Position numbers and translations under genes: made by a program
Notes under the pieces: model-generated
Databases searched by the model: none
The model's input: only the letters and a program-made list of their open reading frames with translations
Told to the model about the DNA's origin: nothing
NCBI GenBank assembly: GCA_023238725.1
Contig: CM041540.1
Span: 6,901,501-6,965,500, forward strand
Length of the DNA: 64,000 nucleotides
From: Scortum barcoo
Lineage: Eukaryota > Chordata > Actinopteri > Centrarchiformes > Terapontidae
Reading direction: 5' to 3'
Shown: positions 50,186-61,800 of the stretch, piece after piece
How positions within the stretch are numbered: the stretch's first letter is position 1
Layout of the letters: each line of letters starts with the position of its first letter

Positions 50186-50397
50186 CAGTCACGTGGTTTA
50201 AATATCGCCACACCATTGGCTGCCTGGCGCCGTGGCAGTTGTTTTTGTTATGAATCAGGAAGCTGTCTTCTCTCACAGTTGGGCGTGAAGCGTCAAACAC
50301 AGAAATAGATCGCCTTTTTCTCACCTACTGGATTCATTGAAACAACCACACACGGCGTCAGATATCCACCTCGATAACTGAAGAAAGGAAGACACTC
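50186..50397 (+). promoter_or_regulatory. apaf1: APAF1 promoter and non-coding first exon
   Basis: A CACGTG E-box lies at 50190-50195 and an inverted CCAAT box (ATTGG) at 50215-50219, next to TGGCGCCGTGG. A strong splice donor, CTC|GTAAGTAAG at 50398, ends a leader segment of unknown start. The coding exon at 51621 has its ATG 38 bases in, so a spliced 5' UTR is expected. I do not see a clear p53 response element by eye. The intron 50398-51620 is AT-rich and holds a repeat copy at 51090-51282. Confidence 0.45.
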
Positions 50398-51089
50398 GTA
50401 AGTAAGCGGTTCCTGTGTTTGTTTTACAAGATGAGAGGTCGCGATAAAGTATGTAAGAAGAGTTAAGTTTAAGCAGACTTGCAGTATTTATGACAAGTGT
50501 CATAAAGTAGGTCATACACCTCTTTTATTCACTAGAGACTGTTCAGAAGAAAGTAATTGATACACAGTAAAGTAATTATTTTAGAATAAAATGTCATAGA
50601 GACTCATTGAAGTCTGTGAAATGTGATTTTATTATTGTAGAGTTTGACCTTTGTACGGGCTCTGACAGCTGTTTTACTTTCACTTCATTTTGTTCCTCTT
50701 TCTTTTTCTATTTCTGTCTTTTAACACACAAGCGCATGATATGAATCTAGCTGTCCATATACTTTTGTCCATTTTGAATCAGTGTGACAATCGGTTTCTT
50801 AGTTGATTCATTACTTGTTTGTTCCTTAAGATGTACAAAAAGTCCTGGTATTTGTTGTATTTATTTGCACTGATGATAGATAATACATACATATTGCAGA
50901 AATGACAACAAATGCAAACATGATATTATTCTTAATCAACAATGAAAGTAAACAACAAACAAATAAACAAAGAACACATTGTAGAAGAAATATCTATAAA
51001 CACACAAGTAAGCATGAATGGTAAAAACAGGAAAACAAACTGGGAATAAGTATGTGTACAACAATTTCTCATAGCCCCAAAAAGTACCT

Positions 51090-51282
51090 CAAAAGGTTTT
51101 AAAAATCAATTATCAAAATACTTGTAGAATTTCTGTCAATCAATAAGTTATGTGATCTGACCAATAACCAAAAATATTAACTTTATTATAAATCATATAT
51201 AAAGAGGCAATTTTGCTGCTCATTAGTTTTCTGCCGATCTACTAAACGATTAATTAACTAGTAATTTTGGCTCTAGATGACA
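51090..51282 (+). repeat. Partial copy of the dispersed teleost repeat
   Basis: AATCAATTATCAAAATACTTG at one side and TTTTCTGCCGATCTACTAAA with AACGATTAATTAACTAGTAA, then TTTTGGCTCTAG at the other. The interior has diverged or been replaced. Confidence 0.45.
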
Positions 51283-51658
51283 TACAACAGAGGTCTGGAT
51301 CTTTTCCTGGATGCCCAAAGTAAAGGAAATGTTATTGCTACATCATTCAAGGATATGTTAGTCAGCACTGTACATTCAAATGTGTGGCAACACTTCCAGG
51401 GGGAAGCCCTTTCCTGTTTCCCTGTGCACAGATTGAGCTGAAGTGTAGCCAGGTTATGAAAATCCTTCACAGTCTGAAGGCTCTGTTGGCTGTGTATTAA
51501 TGCACATGATTTTTGAATTAAATATTAAAAAAATCACATGACTATAATGTTTGGACGTCCAAATACTTTTGGCCGTAGAGTGTATATCAGTATAATCAAA
51601 CTTCCTCCATTCATTTGCAGAACAACAGGATCCTGCATGGTTGGCGTGTTTTGCAGAG

Positions 51659-52897
51659 ATGACGTTGGAGGAAGGGGCGAGGAGCTGTCTGCTGCGCTCT
51701 CGCCACAGACTGGAGCAGGACATCAAGCCGTCCTACCTGATGGACCACATGATCAGTGATGGCGTGCTGTCTGTGGAAGAGGAGGAGAAGATCAGCACAA
51801 AGGTGAGCTTCTGATCAAGGTAGAAATTATTCATAGTTTGGAACCAAAATTATTTAACATGGTTTCTTTTATATGTTGCTGCTTGTTGTTCCTGCTTTTT
51901 GCAGTTTTGTGTCAGCTCTACCCTTTTTTCCAAAACTGATGCAAACTGATGATGTTTGTCGCCAGATATTATCAAGATACACTTTTGTCCAAGATTTAAT
52001 CTGTTTTAAAATGTTTCTTGTTTGCCCACTGTCATTTTGATAATCTATCTGTTATTCAGTCTTGCCCTCCTTTACACCTCTTGGACTTTTGGTCATTGTG
52101 CATGTAGTGAGTCATGAGCCGCCTGACTCACTTTATCTCGCCATTTTATATCCATGATTTGAAGATGCTGAGTGTATGATTGCTGCTCGCTGAGTCTTTC
52201 AGCAATTAGCAGCCTTTTTTTCAGAATTACCTAATGACCAGCAGATTTACCTCTTATGTCTTCCTGAGGGACACATTGACATGATGACTTTATTTTCACC
52301 CCGTCTCTAAATTTCACACCAAAAATATTTTATCTATTATTTTATTTATGTGGCTCCGAGCTTTTTACCTCCTACTGCTGACTGAATCTTTGCTTTTCAC
52401 TTTTATTGTTTATAAATATTTTGAGTGATTTTCTCTGGTAAAGCTGTAAAACACATTATTAAAGAATATGAGGGATTGTGTAAGCTGTTTAGTTCATGCT
52501 TTTATTTTAATACAATGTGGGGTTCAGATATTTTAAGACATTGATATATACACTGTTAAATCCTACATATCCCTTTAACGATGTGCTCTGTGTCAGTTAT
52601 GGCAAATCATAAATATTATCTCCAGCTCTAATGAAAATCCTCAGAAGAGCAGCATGTAAAATGTGTATTTGGAGTCCCATCTCTTATGTCTCTTTCTCTC
52701 TCTGCAGGCCACCCGGAAAGATCAGGCTGTGGCCTTGCTGGAGGCGCTGCTGATGAAGGACAACCATGCCTACATCTCCTTCTACAATGCCCTGGTCAAG
52801 GAAGCATACAATGATTTGGCCATTCTGCTTCACGAGGGCCTACCGCACATGTCATCTGATGAACATCAGAGCTCCTCTAATGGCTCCACACCTTATG
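51659..52897 (+). other. apaf1: APAF1 CARD-coding exons
   Basis: Exons 51659-51802 and 52708-52897, residues 1-111. The conserved CARD segments SYLMDHMISDGVLSVEEEEK and AYISFYNALVKEAYNDLAIL are present. This domain pairs with the CARD of procaspase-9. A serine-rich linker ends the block. The intron between (51803-52707, 0.9 kb) shows nothing beyond AT-rich sequence. Confidence 0.93.
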
Positions 52898-55800
52898 GTG
52901 AGGATGGGGTGGAGTGGGTGTTTTTTACCAGTGGAGAGAGTTGGAGGTTGTGCTGTCAGTGTGTGGGAGTCCTTAAGTGTTGGAGAAAACTTCATGTGAA
53001 GTTGGCTGTGTGTGCTATTTTGGTTAGACAATAGGGTTACTATAGTAGCTCAGTACTTAATTTCCCTCTGGGGATCATGAACTCTATCTGTCTATCAACA
53101 TCCTGAGGTAAAAATTATGTAAACAGGCAGTCTAACGTCTTGAAAACGCAATTATAATTTTCAATGGTGTTATTTTATGCACATGGAAGTTGAAAACAAT
53201 TTATCAGCCCTTATTGTTTCCCCCCTTCTGGTTTGTTAATCTCTTTCATGTTTGTCCAACAGTCCAGGCAGTGCTCAGTGAAGGCGGCGTACCGCAGAGG
53301 CCCGTGGTGTTTGTCAGCAGACCAGAGCTTGTGAACCGGATCAGGGAGGAACTCTACCGGCTGCAGAAGGAGCCTGGCTGGGTCACCATCTTCGGCATGG
53401 CTGGCTCGGGCAAATCCGTCCTGGCCTCTGAGGCTGTCAGAAACCACGGACTCATTGAAGGTTAATAATCACAGGCCAACTGAGTATAAACTATCGGCAC
53501 ACCTTATTTTGAAACACATACTCATCATTTCAAACATGCTTGCCTTATTGTCAGCTTCCGGTAGCTTTTCACCTCTCGCCTCTCTGACCTCAGTCTTTTT
53601 CCTCCCCTTTCTCCATCTGCAGATTGCTTCCCTGGTGGGATCCACTGGTTGTCCATTGGCCAGCTGGACAAACCAGACTTGCTGGTGAAGATCCAGTCAT
53701 TGTGTTTCCGCTTGGAGCAGAGCCTGGATTCCCAATCCCTCCACCGGACCCCCAACTCTTTGGATGAGGCCAAAGAGCGCCTGCGCTTCCTCATGCTGCG
53801 CAGATATCCACGGTGATGTCATTATATATTCAGACAAACATGATCTGCTTTTTGCTTTTAAGATGGATATTACTGGTGTTCAAATTCTTTCATTGATTCT
53901 AGATGCAAAAGTGTAACGCCGGTCAAATGGGCTTGTAGATTTTATCATGAGCTGATGTTACAGTAAAAACTTAAGCGATCAATACAATACAAATAGAAAT
54001 AAGGACAACAGTTAGCAACTACAACTACTACTTGATATCACTCTGTTATTTTATTTACAGACAAGTGTCCACAAGCATATAAAATCATTTTCCATACTTT
54101 TGTTTAATTTGTGGAAATAACAAGATAAATGAAGAAAACAAAACAAACCACAAAACAAACCAAAAAATAGCTGACAACATATTTATTATTATGTAGTGGT
54201 AAAAAGTTTAATTAAGAAAAGTATTTAAGAATAGCTCTATTTTTTTATTAAATCAAAGAAGGTGGGAAAGTTCCACTAGACATTTGGATATGATGTCTAA
54301 TGGAAAGATAAAGGATAATGGGATAAAGGATAATGGAAAGAAAGATCACATGAGTCCTCTGTATTGTATATGATAAAATACAGATGGACATCAACTGTGT
54401 CTACATGCAAATATATTCTATAAGGATCTTATGTGTGTTAATATGCCATAACTCTATGTAACTGCTGTGTTAAACACCATTTTCACAGTTCTCTTTTGTC
54501 TCTTATAACTTGTCTTTTTCTGTTGGGGCTTCAGATCTCTGCTGATTCTCGATGACATCTGGGACAGTTCAGTGCTAAAGGTGTTTGATATCCACAGTCG
54601 GATACTTTTGACCACCAGGAATAGAAGCCTTGCTGATTGTGTTAGTGGTATGTACCCTACTTTCTTCAGGGGACTATATAACTGCAAACCAAATAATTCT
54701 CTCATGCCTGCAAAAATGTAATGTATGTTTTGTACTTGTGCTTTTGTTTTGTAGGTGCTAAATATGAGGTTGAAGTGGAGAGTGGTCTGGGTGAAAAGAA
54801 GGCACTGGAAGTCCTCGCTCTATACACTAATACTAAACTTCAGGGACTTCCTGAGGAGGCTCGCAGCATTGTCAGAGAATGCAAAGGTCTGTAAACTGAA
54901 AAATAATACACAATCACAATAAAGATTGAGTGGTTGTTGTGATGGAATTTGGCATGAAAATAAAATAAATGAAAATAAACAGTATTAATGATTCAGATTT
55001 AGTTGCTGTGTTGCCCTCTTGCTGGTTTATGTTTTATGGGTCTTCTCCATACCACCATCCCAGGTTCCCCTCTGGTAGTGTCCCTGATCGGAGCTCTGCT
55101 CAAAGAGAAACCCAATCGTTGGCATTATTACCTCTGCCAGCTGCAGCAGAAGCAGTTCAAGCGCATAAGGAAGTCCTCATCTTACGATTACGATGCCCTC
55201 GACCAAGCCATGGCTGCGAGCATTGAAGTCCTACCTGAAGAGCATCAAGAGCTCTACAAGGACTTAACTGTGCTAGAAAAGGACATCAAAGTCCCTGCCA
55301 AGGTTTGGCTATACAACAAGAGCTTATAGTCACATGATCCTCTTCATGTATTAGTCCTTAACTGAGGCTTCTTCTTGCAGGTGCTGTCTGTGCTGTGGGA
55401 CTTTCAGCCAGAGGAGGTGGAGGACATTCTCGAGGAGTTTGTCAACAAGTCTCTGCTTTTTGTGGACAGCCACAATAAACCCTACCTGTACTACCTCCAT
55501 GACCTCCAGCTTGACTTCCTGGTGGAGCAGAATCGTACTCAGCTCGAGGTAAGTCAGGATGCGAAGCTTGTAAAGGCTCAGATTTTTTAATTTTGTTAAG
55601 TGGGCTGTGTTATCACTTGAGCAAGAAGCCTTGTTAGCAGCATGTTAACAGCTAAAAGGCACTGGTGCACATGCCTCCAGCAGGGCCCTGTTTAGATACT
55701 GTAGTTTAACTAATTCAGACTAACATGATGTTATCAGGCGTAAACAGTTATCAGCAAAGTGATTTATGTGGTCAATTATATTATTTGAAGTTTTCACAAA

Positions 55801-58800
55801 GTGAAATGCCATTTGTTCTGGCTTCATTAGTTTTTAACAGTCAGACTTGATTACGTCAGTTTGCTTTTAGTATCTCTTGGCTTAGTTCTACCTGGTTACC
55901 AAAACGTATGCATTTTTTAGTTTCATCATGTATAAGTGTAAGTAATTCTTCATTCTGAAAATATTGTTATGACTGTTACACCATCAGAACATTGTGATTT
56001 TACAACAACACGCATCTAAGAAAGTGAGCCTTTAGTTAATTATGTAACTCCCGGTGTGTTTCAGGACCTCCACACTAAGGTGGTCCGTCAGTACCAGCAG
56101 CACTACAGAGATGGTCCTCCCACCTCAGGAGATGCGGAATGTCTCTACTGGATCCGATTCCTGACCTACCACATGGCCAAAGCCAACCTCTCCCAGGTAA
56201 CACATCATTTTATAAATCTGTCCTTCAAGTTAATGAATAGTCATAATTGGGCTTAAATTCTAAGCAAAGGAGTTTTTGTTGGCATGTATCCAGCATTTCC
56301 TGATGCAGTGCATTACAGTGGAATACAGTTCATTTAACTGAACATTGGTGGGATAAATTGCCTGTATTTTGCGTTTGCCTGTATTTATTATATTGTGATA
56401 TTGTGACATTGGATATTCTTTCACAGCCATTGTAGATATGACAGAGTTAATAAGATCATTATATAAAAGTTATTTTTCCAACGCGTATCTGTCTTTTCTC
56501 ACCATGTCTCTCTCTGTCTAGGAGCTCTACTCACTCATGTTTTCTCTGGACTGGGTCAGCATCAAGGCCAAGATAATGGGCCCAGCTCACCTCATCAATG
56601 ACTATGTGGAGTACGGACCTATTCTAGACAAAGAGGTCAGCAGACAACAAAACTTTACTATGTATGAAACAAAACAATTTTAGTTACTTTTTTTGTGTGT
56701 CAGTTTCTGATTTGTCTTCACAAGAAAGATTAAAATGCATGTGAGGGTGCCACTAATTCTCCTTCATTTAAATGTGAACTGTGCCCAGGTCCCTGCTCAG
56801 GGAAAGTAGAAGTCGATTTGTCTTTTTGCCCTTGCCTGCTCCCTGAGAATTAAATTAAAAGAGTGTCCCTCTAATATCTCCCCCCCAAGTTTGATGACCT
56901 CATAAATATCAAGTTTATTGCCCTTCCATGTTTTTGCTGTCCCCTGCTTCCTCTCCAGTTTTCATCACTGCAAGAGGGCAGATTCGATTATTGGCAAAGC
57001 AAATTATTGGAAGCATGGGGCTATGATGCATAACTCCCTGTTGGAACCTGAAAAGTTGGATTTATAGATTCTTTTTCTTAATGATTACAGTGGAAAATTA
57101 TGATTATTTTCATACACAGTGCTTCTTTTCTGCCCTCCCACAGAACAGTGAAGTGCGCAGTCAGTTTCAGGAGTTTCTGTCTCTGAATGGCCACCAGCTG
57201 GAGCAGCGTCCTTTCCCTGACGTGGTGCAGCTCGCTCTGTCTCAGCCGCACACCTCCGAGGTCTACAGACAGGCTTTGCAGCAGGCGCGCGACCGGGCCA
57301 GAACGGGGAAACTCTACTTTGACTGGCTGTATGCAAGCAAGCAAATGTTTTTCTGTGCCGTTCTGAAGTGTGAATGCTCTCATAATGAAGTTAAAATCAT
57401 TTTATGACCTTGTGATGCAGTTTTTTTATCTTCACATAGTGCATGTTTCTGTTGCAGCTTTCATTTATGGCTCATTTTTATTGAACTCTACAGTTCTGAA
57501 GTGTGAATGCTCTCATAATGAAGTTAAAATCATTTTATGACCTTGTGATGCAGTTTTTTTATCTTCACATAGTGCATGTTTCTGTTGCAGCTTTCATTTA
57601 TGGCTCATTTTTATTGAACTCTACAGTGACCTACATATTAACCATATATTCAGCCTCATTATAAGTTTTACAAAAACACAATGCATAAATGGTGATCATA
57701 ACACTTTTATGTGTGTTTTTGTCTGTCCAGGAATAAGCGCAGCGTAGAGAGTCTGTCCCGTCTGGTGATCCACCCCCACCAGGGCTCCATCTACTCCGCC
57801 TGCTTCTCCCACGATGGAGCCAAGATCGCCTCATGTGGAGCCAGCAAGACGCTCAAGGTATCAGAGAGGACATGTTTCTTGGTTTATAGGTGTGTGTGTT
57901 TGTGCGATTTAAAAAAATGAAGGGCAAATAGTTTCCATGGAGACCAAATACTGGAAGATATGGAAGTCAATCAACTTTTATTTCTAGATGTTTATTTAAA
58001 AAATGGAAAGAGATAATGCAGCATTGTCAGAGACTACAACAACTTTAACTGAAGTTTAATTAATAATTTGCTCCTCTACAGTATGTTTACTGGAATCTAC
58101 TTATTGTGTAACTGGTCTCATTGGACCTTTGCTCCCAGGTGTTCAAAAGCACCTCAGGTGAGAAGCTCCTAGAGATCCCCGCCCATGATGATGAGGTGCT
58201 CTGCTGTGCCTTCTCCCCTGATGACCGTCTCCTAGCAACCTGCTCCAGTGACAGGAAAGTCAAGGTAAGCAGACACCTATCCGCTCACCCGCTGTGACCA
58301 CTACAGCAGGGAAATAAAACAAAACAAGTAAAACAAAACAAAAAAGAGTTTAAAAAAGGCCAGTATTTTTTGTGATTTTAACATAAAAGTCTTGAAATGG
58401 TGTGTCTTAGGTGTGGAACGTGGAACGAGCCATGCTGATAAGGGTGTTTGAGGAGGAGCATGAAGAGCAGGTCAACCACTGTCAGTTTACCAACACGACA
58501 CGACGTGTCCTGCTGGCCACCTGCTCCAACGACAAGTACTTGAATGTCAAGGTGTGTGAGTGTAGATTACATCTTGTGACATTTCGAATGTTTTCCTTTC
58601 CTCCTTAGTGTGCTCTCCCTCTTTCTAAATATGTATGTTTGCCTTATGTGCACTAACATAATTAAAATAACCAACAGAGAGAAAAGTAAGTCGATGTAAT
58701 TATTTGGTTGCAACTAGCAGCTGTTTGGTTTCTAACTCTTTCTCTGTTATTATCTCTGTCTTTATTTTACTTATCAGTTGTGGAACCTCAATAAGCCATC

Positions 58801-61800
58801 TTCCCAGAACACCATGTTTGGCCACAGCGAGCCAGTCAACCAATGCTGTTTCTCCCCCGATGACACCTATGTGTCCACTTCCTCTAACGACGGTACCGTT
58901 AAGGTGACTGCCATTTAACTAGATACTTGTAACTCTGCAATGTATATCAAACTCTGCCGGATTTATGTGAGTTGGATAAATACAGAAAAGTACAGAAAGG
59001 ATGGATTTCCCCAGTAAGAAAGTACATATATTATACACAGAATATGTCAATACCAACAGCAGATCTAGTACCAGATATGAGATATTTGATGCTATATATT
59101 TTTTGGTTTGTTATTTAACTATTTATTTCATAAGTCATTCCATAGTTTAGTTGAATATTTACTTGGCTCCTCCTTACTTTACTTAAATGCTTCATAATTT
59201 ACTTCAGTTCAGGTCAGTTATGAAGTGATTGAGTAAACAGCCATGCGTTTTCTACACTTTATACATGTTGACATTATACACAGGTTTGTATTCACAGGTG
59301 CTTTGGAGCTGCAGTACCTATTGAACGTCTTCTTTACTGACGTGCTTCTCCTCTGTGTTTTTGTCCCTGCATGTTTGCAGCTGTTTCAGGTGTCGTCTGC
59401 CAACGAGTGGAAGACAATCAATGTGAGAGACATGTTTACGGAGGGCGATGATGAGATCCTCGTCAAGTGCAGCACCTGGACGGCTGACGGCAAGCGCATC
59501 ATATGTGCAGCCAGGAATGCTGCTCTGGTGAGCTTTTTAGGCCGTGAACACTAGTTTGAAAGGGTATCTCCATATTTTACTGAGATGCAGGTGATTGTTT
59601 GCTTGATTCTGTGCGTTACTGTTCCTGTGTGGGAGCCGAATGTGTGATGAGGAGGGTATAAATGGTTTGAATGTCTCATCTGTACAGATGAAAATGAAAA
59701 CACCACACCACAGGGTTCACTTTGTCCTCCCTGCCCTTGTTGTTGGTGTGTCATTTCACTGAAGGAGGAAGGAAAAGAGGCTCAGTTCCAGAGAGTCTAA
59801 CGAGTGTGTGTCCTGGTTGTAAATGTGAGACCTCCCCTCCCCTCTCCTGAGCTTTCCAAAATCAGTCAGTCTTGTCCTGTAATCAGTCTGTCTGTGTCCT
59901 CTACGTCTTCATTTGTTTGTATTCTGGGAAACAACCCAAACACTGCAGAGGTGTCTGAGCTTGTTTCTTTTCTTTTCAGGAGAAGGAAAATAACACTTTA
60001 ATGTTGCAAGTTTGCCTTCGGTTTTAATCTTCAGGCACAAGATAATAATCTAATAGCCCTTTAGACTGTACAGTACAACTCAGTGCACCCAGTGTACAAT
60101 ATGCAGTGATTTGGCAGGCTTGATGGTATCAGCAGATTTTAGCTTATCGCATGCATATTCGTATCAGCATATATAAACTTCAGTGCAAAAAAGACAAACA
60201 TGTTTGAGGTCATTTAAAAATAGTGTTTCCTTACATAGTTTCTCCACCAGAGAGCACTAAAGTTATTTTTTTTATGTGTAAAATCTCTCATTGAGTATGT
60301 GTTTTTATCATAATTCTTTAATAACCAGATATCATATATAATTATCATTATTTTTATGTAGTAATTGTTCCAAAATAACAACCAAATTTTCACTGCATTT
60401 CTTAAACTCTTGTTGGTCTCAGATGTCTAATATTGGCTAGGCTCTATCTGTAGTATAAAGTGGTGAAACTACAATTTTCAGAAACATGAGTGCAGTGAGA
60501 TTATTTGTGTATGTGTTTTATTTGCTGTCCTTTATAGGCATGTCATTACTGGTCTTCACTTATTGTAGTGTTGACTGTACAAGTTATGGAAACAGAAGAA
60601 GAAAGGAAACCATTATGTACCAATATTTAATTAATATTTTGAATAATAAAAGTATTGCAGCTTTCTAAATATGCCTGTAGGCGGGAAAAGCAGCCGTATT
60701 TTGTCCAAACCGAGTAAACTCGGACGTGTTCTCTCTCTGTTTCTGTTTCTCAGGTGTTTGACGTGGAGACATCGGACATGCTGTTTGAGATCAGAACGAA
60801 TCGCCTAAGCACGGTGCAATACTGTCATGCCTGTCCTATCAGCAACCTGCTGGCCATAGCTTTCTCAAACTACGCTGTGGAGGTATAATTTACACTGACA
60901 GATACAAAAATGGGGAACTGATCTTTATATGGATGTTTTTTGATACATTATTTCTTTCTGACAAAGTTTTTTTTTTTGCGTGTATGAACTGCGTCTGAAT
61001 TCTGCTAAAACAGACATGTTGCTTAATACTCTGTTTAAGTACTTCATAAAGCTTAGGGTGTCCAAAAATTAACAATGCATTTAAATAAACTGGTGAATAA
61101 CAGTAGTTTATTTTATGTGTTTGTCTTCCAGCTGTGGGACTTGGGGGACAATAAGAAGATGGCAGACTGCAGCAGCCACCTGAGTTGGGTCCAGCGTGTC
61201 CAGTTCTCTCCTGATGGCTCGCAGCTGCTGTCCTGCTCTGATGACCAGACTGTCAGGGTAAGACTGACTCAGTGTGTGTGTGAGATGTCTACGTTAGTGC
61301 AGCACAGACAGTGTCAACATTGTTCTAATTACTTCTTGCGACAGTAACATCAAAATTGTGCACACTGAACATCACAAAGTTGAGCTGTTCGACCGACTGA
61401 CAGCTGGTAAGTTTCAGCCCTTAATGAGGAGCTCTCATGAATTATGTTGTAGCTTCTGCTGTGAGGATTCTTCAGGGCTATATCTTTTGTGAATAAAATC
61501 ATTTTATGGTAACTATTTTAGGCCATAATATGAATATAAACAGCTACCCTATGATGCGGTATGAAAGAAACATAAAGACTGGAGTGTTTTTTATGAATGT
61601 TTCCTTGCATTGCTTTAGGCCAGTAGACCTCTCTGTTTTTGAGGTTACATAAACATTGATTGTAAACTGATTTGTCCTGACTTACTGCTTCCTTAAACAA
61701 AACATTATCTACTATAAACAGCCTGAAGTCATCATATGGAATTTCTCTGCAGTTTTACCTTTTAAGATGAACTTTATCGCCTTTACAGTTAGTGTTTTAT

